Below, in pieces: positions 8,399-17,816 of a stretch of DNA of 64,000 bases (its first letter is position 1; each line of letters begins with the position of its first letter). A program made the position numbers and the translations under genes. The stretch comes from Sutcliffiella horikoshii (GTDB taxonomy: Bacteria > Bacillota > Bacilli > Bacillales > Bacillaceae_I). Where the stretch lies: positions 1,318,666 through 1,382,665 of the forward strand of contig KV440964.1 of NCBI GenBank assembly GCA_001636495.1. Direction: 5' to 3'. The notes beneath the pieces are model-generated. The model was given only the letters and a program-made list of their open reading frames with translations. It was not told the origin of the DNA and searched no databases.

Positions 8399-9880
8399 CT
8401 ACTCCTTTAAAACTGCTTGGATATAGATGGATGGGTCCATCAATGTTTCTGCCGCCTCATATATATACGGATATACGAATTCTGCCCCTAAACCAAGAAA
8501 TGCAGAAATGGCGATTAAAATAACGCTTGGATATACCAATCCTTTTGTGGAACCTTTTTCTTCTTTCACTGATAATACCTCTTCTCTAAAGAAGCAATTC
8601 ATGAAGATCTTCATAACAGAGTAAAGTACTAGCAAGCTGGAGAATAGCATGATGCCGACAAAGATATAATGTCCCGCGTCAAGGCCACCTTGCACCAATA
8701 GAATCTTACCGACAAATCCACTTAGCGGTGGTATACCGGCTAGAGCCAAACATGCTGCAAAGAACATCCAACCAAGTAATGGGTGGCGTTTGATCAGACC
8801 GCCCATTTTCTTGATGTTATCTGTGCCTGTAATGGTGAACATGGCACCAGCCAACAGAAACAATGCTCCTTTAATCACCATGTCGTGTACAAGGTAATAG
8901 ATTCCACCGGCATAACCGGTTTCAGTAGCAATGGCAACACCGTAAATGATGACTCCCACTGCAGTAACAATGTTATAAATCAAAATTTTCTTTACATCCC
9001 AGTATGCTATCGCGCCGATTGCCCCTATCAGTATCGTAATGATAGCTAGTACCGCAATGATCTGATGGGTAATTTGAGGCTCATGATAGAAAATGAGAGT
9101 GAATGTGCGATAGATAGCGTATATTCCGACTTTGGTCAACAACGCTCCAAATAAGGCTGTAACAGCATAAGGCGGTGCCTGATAGGATCCAGGAAGCCAA
9201 AAGTATAGTGGGAATATCCCACCTTTAAGTCCGAACACAATCAGGAACAGGATTGCCACTACGGTTAATATATCTTGCTGTCCGGCTTGGGCAACTTTAT
9301 TAGAAACGTCTGCCATATTCAATGTTCCTACCAACCCGTATAAATAGGCTAAAGCTACAACAAATAGGGCAGAGGAGATAACATTCACCAGAACATATTT
9401 CAAGGATTCACGTAATTGAACACGCGTGCCTCCGATAACAATTAGAACATAGGAGGCCATCAAGAAGACCTCAAAGAATACAAACAGGTTAAACAAGTCG
9501 CCTGTAAGGAAGGCTCCCATTACCCCAGAAATAAGAAACTGCGTGAATGCATAGTAGTAAAAGCTTTCACGTTCTTTTCCAATCGAGCGGAAGGCAAATA
9601 GTATACAAGTGAAGCTGACAATTACGCCTGTAAGTACGAGAAGCGCGGCAAACATATCGGCTACCAGTACGATACCAAATGGAGGGCGCCAGCTTCCGAC
9701 CTCCAATGTCTGAATTCCATCTGTATAAACCACATGGACCAGCACAGCGGAGGCTATAGTAGTAAGTGTTAAACTGATGACACTAATCACTTTCTGAAGC
9801 TTTATCTTTTTTGGAATCAATAATAAAAGTGTAGCTGCAATTAAAGGGATTAGTATCGGTATTATAACTAAGTTATTCAT
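8399..9880 (-). CDS. mrpD: Na+/H+ antiporter subunit MrpD
   Basis: This 493-residue polytopic protein belongs to the complex I NuoM/NuoN-like family. It shows the conserved LFVFFEVFLMASYVL, the lysine-containing LFLIVFGLKGGIFPLYFWLP, and ALFGALLTKVGIYAIYR. MrpD is one of the two large subunits thought to form proton channels. ATG 9880 (MNNLVIIPIL) is chosen over one three codons earlier because of spacing from GGGGAA. It overlaps mrpC by a few bases. Confidence 0.95.
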   Translation of the reverse strand: MNNLVIIPILIPLIAATLLLLIPKKIKLQKVISVISLTLTTIASAVLVHVVYTDGIQTLEVGSWRPPFGIVLVADMFAALLVLTGVIVSFTCILFAFRSIGKERESFYYYAFTQFLISGVMGAFLTGDLFNLFVFFEVFLMASYVLIVIGGTRVQLRESLKYVLVNVISSALFVVALAYLYGLVGTLNMADVSNKVAQAGQQDILTVVAILFLIVFGLKGGIFPLYFWLPGSYQAPPYAVTALFGALLTKVGIYAIYRTFTLIFYHEPQITHQIIAVLAIITILIGAIGAIAYWDVKKILIYNIVTAVGVIIYGVAIATETGYAGGIYYLVHDMVIKGALFLLAGAMFTITGTDNIKKMGGLIKRHPLLGWMFFAACLALAGIPPLSGFVGKILLVQGGLDAGHYIFVGIMLFSSLLVLYSVMKIFMNCFFREEVLSVKEEKGSTKGLVYPSVILIAISAFLGLGAEFVYPYIYEAAETLMDPSIYIQAVLKE

Positions 9881-10214
9881 GATTTTCATTTCCCCTTAAT
9901 TTATCCATATCGTCTGTCTTCAACTCCTGATAGGCCCTGTAGGCAAGAACCAGGAAGAAGGATGTCACCCCGAAGCTGATAACAATGGCTGTTAAGATTA
10001 ATGCCTGGGGGAGTGGGTCTGTATAAGCTTCCGCTTCCTGACCAAGCAATGGTGCCATCCCTCTCTTCAAGCCACCCATCGTCAGAAGCAGAAGGTGGGC
10101 ACCATGTGCCAAAAGACCTGTCCCAACAATGATACGCAATATACTTTTAGATAAGATTAAGTAGGTAGCACATGCGATAAGCACGCCGGCTACAATCGTC
10201 ATAATTATTTCCAT
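9873..10214 (-). CDS. mrpC: Na+/H+ antiporter subunit MrpC
   Basis: The 113-residue protein is homologous to NuoK. It has three membrane helices, including IIVGTGLLAHGAHLLLLTMG, and the MrpC motif DPLPQALILTAIVI near residue 67. It starts at the base where mrpB ends, so it is tightly coupled. It is a membrane subunit of the Mrp complex. Confidence 0.95.
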   Translation of the reverse strand: MEIIMTIVAGVLIACATYLILSKSILRIIVGTGLLAHGAHLLLLTMGGLKRGMAPLLGQEAEAYTDPLPQALILTAIVISFGVTSFFLVLAYRAYQELKTDDMDKLRGNENHE

Positions 10215-10636
10215 TATTCACTCTCTCCTATCGTTTGAATAATGGTCATCGCAATACCGACAACAACTAGATAAACACCTAAATCAAATATCAAAGTGGA
10301 TGCAAGGGCTGTTTCACCGAGGATCGGCAGTTCCACATAGTCAAACGTATGTGTCAAATATGGAACATCGAAGAAAAATGCCCCGACCCCGGTAAGGACG
10401 GAAATCAACAGGCCAGCAGCCGCCACAGTCATGAAATTAAATGGGAAAATCGTATTGATCGTTTTAATATCAAACGCAAGCAGTAATAGTACAAGTGCTG
10501 CGGAAGTCATCAATCCACCGATAAATCCTCCACCGGGTGTATAGTGCCCAGCAAAGAAGAGGTACACGGAAAAGATGATGATGATAAAAGATAAAAGGGT
10601 GGTAACAGTCTGTAAGATTAAATCATTAACTTTCAC
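10214..10636 (-). CDS. mrpB: Na+/H+ antiporter subunit MrpB
   Basis: The 140-residue protein has four predicted helices and the MnhB signature FAGHYTPGGGFIGGLMTSAA (residues about 27-46). It overlaps the mrpA end by 11 bases and abuts mrpC. MrpB completes the MrpA C-terminal module in the antiporter complex. Confidence 0.95.
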   Translation of the reverse strand: MKVNDLILQTVTTLLSFIIIIFSVYLFFAGHYTPGGGFIGGLMTSAALVLLLLAFDIKTINTIFPFNFMTVAAAGLLISVLTGVGAFFFDVPYLTHTFDYVELPILGETALASTLIFDLGVYLVVVGIAMTIIQTIGESE

Positions 10637-13034
10637 CTTTTACCCCTCCCTTCTTATCGGTCAGGCGCAGTTTGATCATCGTATAGATACCAAACGCTGC
10701 GATGGTCAACACCGCGATTTCAAACATGGTGTCGAGTCCACGGAAGTCGACCAGGATAACGTTAACCATGTTTTTACCGCCAGCTTCATCGTAGGTTGCT
10801 GCTTCGAAATAGCTCGAAATGGATTCGAACAGTCGTGAGCTATTTACGGATAGTCCGATAAAGATGACAATTAGTCCAACACCAACCGAAATAATAAAGT
10901 TAGTCAAACGGAAACGTAATTTACCAAGCTCCTTTGACAACTCAGGCAGGTGATAGAAGCATAGTAGGAACAATGCCACTGAGACAGTTTCCACAATCAA
11001 TTGCGTAAGTGCAAGGTCTGGAGCTCGGAACAGGACAAAGAACAATGCCATGGAATATCCTACAACACCAAGTGATATGATGGCTGTAAGCCTGGATTTT
11101 GTAAACAGAATGGTCAAAGCGGAAACGACCATCACCAATGCAAGGATGACTTCATATACTCCCACTTCTTCTACATTTGTGAGATTTACTTTAAATGCAT
11201 CTGTTGAGAACAAGACTACCCCAAGCAGGACAACCATAAATGCAAAAATCATCACAAGATAGTCACGGATGAAGCCAGTCATATGTGATTTTGTAAATGC
11301 GGCAGAACCTCGATCTAGAGCCACGAGTCCACCATCATACAATTTGTTAAGGGTAAGCTTTTGTGGAAACCACTCGTAAATTTTCCCCCATTTTGCAAGG
11401 GTCAGATAGAGCAAGACTCCTACTAGAATGACGCCGATGGTCATAAACAATTCTGTATTGAAGCCGTGCCAATGATAAATTTTCACTTCCACTGAAAGCA
11501 CGTTGGATGGGAGGATTGAATATAGAGCAGGTTCAATGACTCCTTTCAACAACATCGGGAAGAAACCGAAAATAACAACCAAAGAAGCCAAAATGATTGG
11601 AGGAATGAGCATGCCAATCGGTGCTTCATGAGGTTTTTTGTCCAGTTTTTCAGGCTGGTACTTCCCTGTGAAAGTTTTGAAAACAAGTACCATACTATAG
11701 ATAAATGTAAACACACTAGCTACCCAAGCAAGAACCGGGAAGATCAACCCTAGCGTTTCCATATTCCAAGAGCTGATTTCTGTCGCCTGTAACATTCCGG
11801 TAAAGAACATCTCTTTACTCAGGAAGCCGTTGAATGGCGGTAGACCTGCCATGGAAAACGCTCCAATAATAGCAAGGGTAAATGTGATGGGCATCAGGTT
11901 CATCAGACCGCCGAGCTTTCTGATATCTCTAGTGCCAGTTTCATGATCGACGATTCCGACAACCATGAACAGGCTTCCTTTGAAGGTTGCATGGTTAATC
12001 AGGTGGAACACCGCTGCAAGAGTTGCAATTGTATAAGCATTTTCACCAATGTGGTCATAATATGCCGCAGCACTTCCGACACCAAGCAAGGTCATAATTA
12101 ATCCCAGCTGACTGATGGTAGAGAAGGCCAGTATTGCTTTAAGATCCGTTTGTTTAACGGCAGAGAATGATCCCCAGAACAATGTCACAATACCGAATCC
12201 TGATACAAGCCAGAACCATTCCGGTGCACCAGCAAAGACTGGACTCATGCGTGCTACAAGATAAATCCCCGCTTTAACCATCGTTGCGGAGTGGAGGTAG
12301 GCACTGACAGGTGTCGGTGCTTCCATCGCATCCGGTAACCAGATATGAAAAGGGAATTGAGCAGATTTTGTAAAAGCACCAAGTAAGAATAATAGCAATG
12401 CAGGAACAAAAAACTCATGACTTGTAACGATATCCACATTCGCAATGGTTTCGCGAACGCTGAATGTACCAGTAATTAAGTAAAGTAGGATGATACCGGC
12501 AAGCATAGCCAGTCCGCCAAACACTGTAATCAGCATGGATTTCAGCGCGCCATAACGAGATTTTTCGCGGTGGTACCAATAGCTAATCAATAGGAATGAT
12601 GAAATACTTGTCAATTCCCAGAAGGAATACATGACAAGCAGGTTGTCCGAAAGCACAACCCCAAGCATCGCACCCATGAACATGAGTAGATAGACGTAAA
12701 ATGTATTAAGCGCTTCTTTCTCTTTCGAAAGATAATAAATGGAGTAAAGTACCACTAATGCGCCGATTCCTGTGATAAGCAAGGCAAAGAGTAGCCCTAA
12801 TCCATCTAGATAAACAACAAAATCTATCCCAATGGAAGGAATCCATTTCATGGTGCTTGTGTACGTTTCCCCGTTCATGGTGGTGCTCAAGAATTGGAGA
12901 AAGTAAATGAACAAAACGAGTGGCAATACTAATACAAACCACCCTGTATGTATGCTTTTGAAGTACTTGTGCGCAAAAGGCACAAGAATCGCCAACAAGA
13001 AAGGCGATAAAATCACTAAATGAATCAGTGACAA
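10626..13034 (-). CDS. mrpA: Na+/H+ antiporter subunit MrpA
   Basis: This 802-residue NuoL-like subunit has about 20 membrane helices. It contains the proton-channel motifs SFWELTSISSFLLISYW, SAQFPFHIWLPDAMEAPTPV, SAYLHSATMVKAGIYL and a C-terminal MrpA-specific part with LFRAPDLALTQLIVE. It is the first gene of the operon mrpABCDEFG, which is complete and in canonical order. The start is TTG (13034), supported by GAGGAGG 8 bases upstream on the minus strand; no better ATG exists. It is slightly longer than, but close to, the usual size of about 800. Confidence 0.95.
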   Translation of the reverse strand: MSLIHLVILSPFLLAILVPFAHKYFKSIHTGWFVLVLPLVLFIYFLQFLSTTMNGETYTSTMKWIPSIGIDFVVYLDGLGLLFALLITGIGALVVLYSIYYLSKEKEALNTFYVYLLMFMGAMLGVVLSDNLLVMYSFWELTSISSFLLISYWYHREKSRYGALKSMLITVFGGLAMLAGIILLYLITGTFSVRETIANVDIVTSHEFFVPALLLFLLGAFTKSAQFPFHIWLPDAMEAPTPVSAYLHSATMVKAGIYLVARMSPVFAGAPEWFWLVSGFGIVTLFWGSFSAVKQTDLKAILAFSTISQLGLIMTLLGVGSAAAYYDHIGENAYTIATLAAVFHLINHATFKGSLFMVVGIVDHETGTRDIRKLGGLMNLMPITFTLAIIGAFSMAGLPPFNGFLSKEMFFTGMLQATEISSWNMETLGLIFPVLAWVASVFTFIYSMVLVFKTFTGKYQPEKLDKKPHEAPIGMLIPPIILASLVVIFGFFPMLLKGVIEPALYSILPSNVLSVEVKIYHWHGFNTELFMTIGVILVGVLLYLTLAKWGKIYEWFPQKLTLNKLYDGGLVALDRGSAAFTKSHMTGFIRDYLVMIFAFMVVLLGVVLFSTDAFKVNLTNVEEVGVYEVILALVMVVSALTILFTKSRLTAIISLGVVGYSMALFFVLFRAPDLALTQLIVETVSVALFLLCFYHLPELSKELGKLRFRLTNFIISVGVGLIVIFIGLSVNSSRLFESISSYFEAATYDEAGGKNMVNVILVDFRGLDTMFEIAVLTIAAFGIYTMIKLRLTDKKGGVKGES

Positions 13035-13375
13035 GACACAAACCTCCTCTGTTTCTTCTATAAATAATAGTATTCCTCATAAACATAAGAAAACAACGCC
13101 AAATACCATTTTTTTCTAGAAAGGGTGTCACTCTAACCAGTTTGGTACCTGCCTTGTTACGTGTAAAAAGGAATAATTATTTGTAAAGAAAAATTACTAA
13201 ATCAAATTATATACTAAATCATAACCGCTTGCATCCTTACTGTTTGTTAGTATGGACTGATTTTATTCTGTATATTAAATATGATAGAAACTAGTCAAAA
13301 AGCCTCTGAAAAAATTTTTTCCAGTTGCATAAAATGTCGAATTTTTAGCCATGCTATAGCTAGGTGGTGGTAGAT
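13035..13375. other. Intergenic region between mrpA and the small ORF
   Basis: These 341 bp hold no gene. On the minus strand TATAAT (complement of 13206-13211) is a plausible -10 for the mrp operon, with no clear -35. No riboswitch-like or other structured RNA was recognised. Confidence 0.5.
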
Positions 13376-13618
13376 ATGGTGAAAAGAAAAGCAGCAGTTG
13401 CTCTATCCATATTTTCTACTTTATTTGCTGGTGCATGGTGGTTGAATGTGGAGCAAAAAAGGGACTATGTGGAGCATTACCATAATGAGGATTCCTCCAT
13501 TGTGTTAATCGGATCGAATCAACAGGGCGGTTTGAATGTCATCCAGCCATTTAAGCCACGCGAGTATATACGGATAGTAGTGGCTAAAAAGGAAAAAGAA
13601 GAAGTGGAACCGACCTGA
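13376..13618 (+). CDS. Small membrane-anchored hypothetical protein
   Basis: This 80-residue protein has an N-terminal hydrophobic segment (AVALSIFSTLFAGAWWLN) preceded by basic residues. A short hydrophilic region follows, ending in KKEKEEVEPT. It looks like a signal-anchor or uncleaved secreted protein. The ATG at 13376 is chosen over GTG at 13364 because AGGTGGTGG lies just upstream. I do not recognise the family. It is between mrpA and pgi with its own downstream hairpin. Confidence 0.65.
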   Translation: MVKRKAAVALSIFSTLFAGAWWLNVEQKRDYVEHYHNEDSSIVLIGSNQQGGLNVIQPFKPREYIRIVVAKKEKEEVEPT

Positions 13619-13654
13619 TATGGATACTTGGACCGGAAAAACACATCTGTATAC

Positions 13655-13682
13655 CGCGTAAGGCTTCGCTTTAGCGGCAAAA
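13655..13682 (+). repeat. Remnant of repeat family A
   Basis: CCGCGTAAGGCTTCGCTTTA matches the left interior of family A copies (compare CCGCATAAGGCTTCGCTTTC in copy 4). The rest of the element is gone. CCGC and GCGG can still pair as a small hairpin. Confidence 0.5.
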
Positions 13683-13695
13683 GAGCAAACGCAAA

Positions 13696-13734
13696 AAAGA
13701 AGACGGTTATACTCTACGTATAGCCGTTTTCTTG
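13696..13734 (+). terminator. Hairpin upstream of pgi
   Basis: The stem AAGAAGACGGTTATAC/GTATAGCCGTTTTCTT has one mismatch and a 5-base loop. It likely ends transcription of the 80-residue ORF. Confidence 0.75.
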
Positions 13735-13861
13735 TGGAAGTAAGCCGATTTCAAATATTTCTTGTAAGAATGCGCTTTCACGAGAGGGCCGTCCTTGAAT
13801 TATCGGACAGGATTCTGTAAAGTGAAAATTGGCATGCAAATATGTTTTTGGAGGTTATTAT

Positions 13862-15211
13862 ATGACACATATTCGCTTCGATTATAGCAAAGCACTATCA
13901 TTTTTCGGCGAACATGAAATTACATACTTACAGGATGCGGTGAAAGTTGCCCATCATTCCTTACATGAAAAGACCGGTGCAGGAAATGACTACCTTGGTT
14001 GGATTGACCTGCCTACAGAATATGACAAAGAAGAATTTGCACGTATTGTAAAAAGTGCAGAAAAAATCAAAAGCGATTCGGACATTCTTTTAGTAGTAGG
14101 AATCGGTGGTTCCTACCTAGGTGCTCGTGCAGCGCTTGAAATGTTGAACCATTCCTTCTATAACGCTTTAACAAAGGATCAGCGTAAAACTCCTCAGGTC
14201 GTTTTCGTAGGTAACAACATCAGTTCTACTTATATGAGAGATCTGATGGACCTGTTAGAAGGAAAAGATTTCTCTATTAACGTGATATCGAAATCAGGTA
14301 CAACAACAGAACCTGCTCTTGCGTTCCGTATCTTCCGCAAGCTTTTAGAAGAAAAGTACGGAAAAGAAGAAGCACGTAAACGCATTTATGCTACAACAGA
14401 TAAGGCGCGTGGTGCATTAAAAACATTGGCTACAGAAGAAGGCTATGAGTCCTTCATCATTCCGGATGATGTAGGTGGTCGTTATTCTGTCCTTACAGCT
14501 GTAGGATTATTGCCGATTGCTGTATCTGGAGCGGACATCGAAGCGATGATGAAAGGTGCTGCAGATGCAAGCCGTGACTTCTCCAAGTCAGAGTTGGAAG
14601 AGAACCCTGCTTATCAATATGCGGCAGTGCGTAATGTCCTCTACAACAAAGGCAAAACGATTGAAATGCTAATCAACTATGAGCCAGGGCTTCAATATTT
14701 CTCTGAATGGTGGAAGCAATTATTCGGTGAAAGTGAAGGAAAAGACCAAAAAGGAATTTTTCCTGCGTCCGCTAATTTCTCAACTGATTTACACTCTATG
14801 GGGCAATATGTACAAGAAGGCCGCCGTGATCTGTTTGAGACGATCATCAAAGTTGAAACGCCTCGCCATGAGTTGAAAGTGGAAGAGGAAGCAACTGATC
14901 TCGATGGGTTAAACTATCTTGCAGGCGAGACTGTGGACTTTGTCAACACGAAAGCGTACGAAGGAACACTTCTTGCCCATACAGACGGAGGGGTGCCGAA
15001 CCTTGTGGTCAATATTCCTGCAATGGATGCGTACACTTTCGGGTACCTTGTGTACTTCTTTGAAAAAGCATGTGCGATGAGCGGATACCTGCTTGGGGTA
15101 AATCCATTCGACCAGCCAGGAGTGGAAGCGTACAAAGTAAACATGTTCGCTCTTCTAGGCAAGCCTGGATTTGAAGAAGTAAAAGCAGAACTAGAAAAAC
15201 GACTAAAATAA
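13862..15211 (+). CDS. pgi: Glucose-6-phosphate isomerase
   Basis: This 449-residue cytoplasmic enzyme interconverts glucose 6-phosphate and fructose 6-phosphate. It has the PGI signatures [26 protein letters not shown], and the catalytic [15 protein letters not shown]. The length is that of Firmicute Pgi. The start is ATG 13862 with GGAGG 7 bases upstream; the longer frame (13829) lacks a ribosome binding site. Its neighbours yugN and yugO are the same as in B. subtilis. Confidence 0.97.
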   Translation: MTHIRFDYSKALSFFGEHEITYLQDAVKVAHHSLHEKTGAGNDYLGWIDLPTEYDKEEFARIVKSAEKIKSDSDILLVVGIGGSYLGARAALEMLNHSFYNALTKDQRKTPQVVFVGNNISSTYMRDLMDLLEGKDFSINVISKSGTTTEPALAFRIFRKLLEEKYGKEEARKRIYATTDKARGALKTLATEEGYESFIIPDDVGGRYSVLTAVGLLPIAVSGADIEAMMKGAADASRDFSKSELEENPAYQYAAVRNVLYNKGKTIEMLINYEPGLQYFSEWWKQLFGESEGKDQKGIFPASANFSTDLHSMGQYVQEGRRDLFETIIKVETPRHELKVEEEATDLDGLNYLAGETVDFVNTKAYEGTLLAHTDGGVPNLVVNIPAMDAYTFGYLVYFFEKACAMSGYLLGVNPFDQPGVEAYKVNMFALLGKPGFEEVKAELEKRLK

Positions 15212-15241
15212 CCCAATAAATGTTGGATTATGGACACCCTA

Positions 15242-15367
15242 GCTGTTGATTGGAGCAAAAGGCGAAGACTCCTGAGGGAGATAGCGGTAGCTTGAGACCC
15301 GCAAGCGTTGTGAGGAGGCTCAAGCACCGCCACTAGGAAAGCGAAGCCATTTGCGGAAAGCAACAGC
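15242..15367 (-). repeat. Palindromic repeat family A, copy 3
   Basis: This copy is inverted relative to copy 1. It starts GCTGTTGATTGGAGC and ends GCGGAAAGCAACAGC, with the shared core GAGGAGGCTCAAG. It lies 30 bp after the pgi stop, ahead of the terminator. Confidence 0.85.
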
Positions 15368-15391
15368 GGCGTCTAACCTAACTATTAAAAT

Positions 15392-15439
15392 AAGGGATAG
15401 TTCCTACGACCACCAGGTTGCAAGGAACTATCCCTTTTT
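15392..15439 (+). terminator. Terminator after pgi
   Basis: The perfect 13 bp stem AAGGGATAGTTCC/GGAACTATCCCTT has a loop of about 20 bases, then TTTCC. Confidence 0.8.
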
Positions 15440-15497
15440 CCATATGCATGAAAACCCCTCCATGGGGAAACCTACCGATATAAAAGGAGGGATTGCT

Positions 15498-15905
15498 ATG
15501 ATTCCTATTCCTTCAAAAATCGAAGGTGCGGAGTTTCAGTTGTATAAATTAGAGCAGGAACTTAAACCCATCGGGTATTCCATCGGAGGAAACTGGGACT
15601 ATGACCACGGCTATTTTGATTACAAAATAGATGACGAAGTCGGATACCAATTCTTAAGGGTGCCATTTCAATCTGTGGACGGTCAGTTGGATTCACAAGG
15701 AACAACAGTAGAACTTGGGAGACCGTTCTTGCTAGCTCACAAATACCAAGTCGGGATAGATGACAATGTCCATGTATGGAACAGGACGGCATCCTTTGAT
15801 CAATTCTCGGAACCGGAAGACCCAGATGCAACTTTTCCAAAGGAATTCATCGAGCTTGGACATACTCTTGTACATGAGCTCGAAGCAGTACTCGGTAGAG
15901 ATTAA
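15498..15905 (+). CDS. yugN: YugN-like family protein
   Basis: This 135-residue soluble protein of the YugN-like family has no known function. Motifs include IGGNWDYDHGYFDYKID near residue 30 and VELGRPFLLAHKYQVG near residue 75. The ATG at 15498 follows AAAGGAGGG. Its TAA stop overlaps the TAA stop of the convergent yugO gene across the shared TTAA at 15902-15905, so no terminator separates the two. Confidence 0.9.
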   Translation: MIPIPSKIEGAEFQLYKLEQELKPIGYSIGGNWDYDHGYFDYKIDDEVGYQFLRVPFQSVDGQLDSQGTTVELGRPFLLAHKYQVGIDDNVHVWNRTASFDQFSEPEDPDATFPKEFIELGHTLVHELEAVLGRD

Positions 15906-16912
15906 TCCTTGATCACAAGTAGACAGTCATCTTCTTGTATCAGCGTATAGAGGGGAGGGTTGACCATTGTGTCCCCTCTCCTTTTTATTCCTATTAAAAG
16001 GGTCTTGTTTTGCAAAAGCTGATTACTTATCTTTTCAAACGTTTCCCCCACAATATCCTTTTCCACCTCCAGATACTTTAACTTGCTTCCTTTCAATTGA
16101 TCAAGCATGTTCAACAACGTACTAGACATTCCATTGGACATCATACTATTTGTCATGACATAGCTTGTAAACATGTTTGTCTGGATGACTTCATCCGCAC
16201 CGGCACGCTGCGCATTCTTTACTTGCACAGAGGTCAGGATCTCCACGATCGTGTAAACATTAGGGTTCAATCCTTTTACAGCAAGCAAGGTAAGGACAGA
16301 GTTCATGTCTGCTTGCACTTCGGTTTTACTTTGATCCGCAGATATGACAACAAATGCCGCAACCTTCACATTTGCTGCCAATAATGTTTGGTCATAGCAT
16401 GGGTTCCCCTTGATAAAATGCACGTTCTGATCATGAAGGGGGTTCTTTTCTAGGGTTTGGTCAATCATAACGATAGACAATGGTTTATTGCTCATGGAAT
16501 TGATTTGTCTCAGCGTTTCCCTGACCCGTTCATTCCAGCCAATAACAATGATATGTTCCGATCCTCGATAATCCACTTTGCCCTCCAAATAATTGTTTTG
16601 TGTAGAAATGGCGCTTGCTGCCAATGAAACAAAATAAGTAGTAACAAAACCTGTTCCAAATAGAATAAGTATAATGCCAAGAGACCTTCCTGTTACAGTG
16701 ACAGGTACATAATCTCCATATCCCAGTGTAGCCGTAGTAACGACGGCCCACCACACACCGTCAAAAAACGTCGGAAATTCATCTGGTTCAATAAAATGTA
16801 TCAGCACACCGAATGTCATGTTAATGATGAAAATGATGATGAGAATTCTTGCAATCAATGGCCAGTGTACAAACTTGAAAATAAGGGAAGTCTGCTCTTT
16901 GATCTTTTCCAT
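15902..16912 (-). CDS. yugO: Potassium channel protein YugO
   Basis: This 336-residue two-helix potassium channel has the pore motif TTATLGYGDYVPV (filter TLGYGD). A cytosolic RCK/TrkA-N regulatory domain follows (HIIVIGWNERVRETLRQI) and then a TrkA-C-like tail. In B. subtilis YugO carries the potassium currents that support long-range electrical signalling in biofilms. It starts immediately after the mstX stop. The exopolysaccharide operon lies about 37 kb away. Confidence 0.93.
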   Translation of the reverse strand: MEKIKEQTSLIFKFVHWPLIARILIIIFIINMTFGVLIHFIEPDEFPTFFDGVWWAVVTTATLGYGDYVPVTVTGRSLGIILILFGTGFVTTYFVSLAASAISTQNNYLEGKVDYRGSEHIIVIGWNERVRETLRQINSMSNKPLSIVMIDQTLEKNPLHDQNVHFIKGNPCYDQTLLAANVKVAAFVVISADQSKTEVQADMNSVLTLLAVKGLNPNVYTIVEILTSVQVKNAQRAGADEVIQTNMFTSYVMTNSMMSNGMSSTLLNMLDQLKGSKLKYLEVEKDIVGETFEKISNQLLQNKTLLIGIKRRGDTMVNPPLYTLIQEDDCLLVIKD

Positions 16913-17161
16913 CTATTGTTCATCCTCACTTGAAATGAATGTCAGCACTTCTTTGACGATGGAATTTATTTTTTTGTTCAAAGCCTCTTCGCCATATTTT
17001 TGCTTCCCGGCTTCAATCAGTTTTATAACCTCATCATTAAACGATATGATAGGCTTGTCGTCTTCGGACTCATTGTAAAATTCAATAAATCGATCCAGAC
17101 TTTCGTTCATTTTATCAATCGCATCACTAAGCTGATCCTTTTCATCCTGCCTTAATTTCAT
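16913..17161 (-). CDS. mstX: Mistic (MstX), short form
   Basis: This 82-residue acidic helical protein matches B. subtilis Mistic after its first 27 or so residues: LSDAIDKMNESLDRFIEFYN here, and Mistic has a close counterpart. It lies directly upstream of yugO with no gap, the conserved mstX-yugO arrangement. Mistic associates with the membrane without a signal sequence and helps produce YugO. The start ATG 17161 follows AGGTG; longer in-frame starts exist but have weaker sites. The N-terminal extension of the B. subtilis protein is absent, as in other short orthologues. Confidence 0.85.
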   Translation of the reverse strand: MKLRQDEKDQLSDAIDKMNESLDRFIEFYNESEDDKPIISFNDEVIKLIEAGKQKYGEEALNKKINSIVKEVLTFISSEDEQ

Positions 17162-17294
17162 GTTGCTCACCTCTTTTCCCATTGTTGACATAATGGAGTA
17201 AAGGTTAAACTTCCAAGGGGATAAAATACCTTCTATTAGGGAAAATAATGGTGAATGTATAGGAAAGATTCTTATAAGAGCAGGAGTGACAAAC

Positions 17295-17480
17295 ATGGAA
17301 GAAAGACGTGCTAGACAAATATTATCCTCATCAGCAATGATTGAGGTCACCTTTGAAGGAACTAAAGTATGGATCGACTCATTAAGTGAAGATGGGAAGA
17401 CTGCTACGGTACACCTTCGTGGCCCTGGAGAAGAGCGGACACAAGTAGCTGTGTCCGACTTGGTAGAAGCGGGAGAATAG
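17295..17480 (+). CDS. sspH: H-type small acid-soluble spore protein
   Basis: This 61-residue protein fits the SspH family: MEERRARQILSSSAMIEVTF at the N-terminus, KVWIDSLSEDGKTATVHL in the middle and VAVSDLVEAGE at the end. It is a minor spore-core protein, expressed in the forespore in the family. AGGAGTG precedes ATG 17295. It is divergent from mstX. A forespore (sigma-G) promoter is expected, but none was clear enough to call. Confidence 0.85.
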   Translation: MEERRARQILSSSAMIEVTFEGTKVWIDSLSEDGKTATVHLRGPGEERTQVAVSDLVEAGE

Positions 17481-17583
17481 GAAGAGTGTAGAGGGCTAAG
17501 TCGGCATATGAATGTGCTGGTTCTGGTTTGTTTCGGTTATAAGGCGGGTATCACCTACTATCAATAAGTGAGGTGATAAGGAA

Positions 17584-17769
17584 ATGACATCCTTTAATGA
17601 AACTGCCATTATTTCGTATGTGGAGTCCAGGATACAAGAGTATTGTAAGGAACTGGAGAAGACCACTTCAGGAAGTCTTGACCATGATATTGTACTTGGC
17701 AAAATTGAGGCCTATAATGAATTCCTCGAACAGTTCGGGTACGATAGAGTGCATTGTACACTAAAATAA
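17584..17769 (+). CDS. Small hypothetical protein
   Basis: This 61-residue soluble helical protein (FNETAIISYVESRIQEYCKE) has no recognised domain. The start is supported by GAGGTGATAAGG just upstream, and a good terminator follows. It could belong to a short transcript with sspH, from which it is separated by about 100 bp. Confidence 0.65.
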   Translation: MTSFNETAIISYVESRIQEYCKELEKTTSGSLDHDIVLGKIEAYNEFLEQFGYDRVHCTLK

Positions 17770-17771
17770 AT

Positions 17772-17816
17772 AAAAAAAGGTGGCCACCACACAAACCGTG
17801 GAGACCACCTTTTTTC
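17772..17816. terminator. Bidirectional terminator
   Basis: The stem AAAAAAGGTGG/CCACCTTTTTT has an inner CCAC/GTGG pairing, between the 61-residue ORF and the convergent symporter gene. Confidence 0.88.

Noticed and set aside
13222-13235. cre-like sequence on the minus strand upstream of mrpA
   Set aside because: It matches only 11 of 14 positions and misses the conserved CA end.
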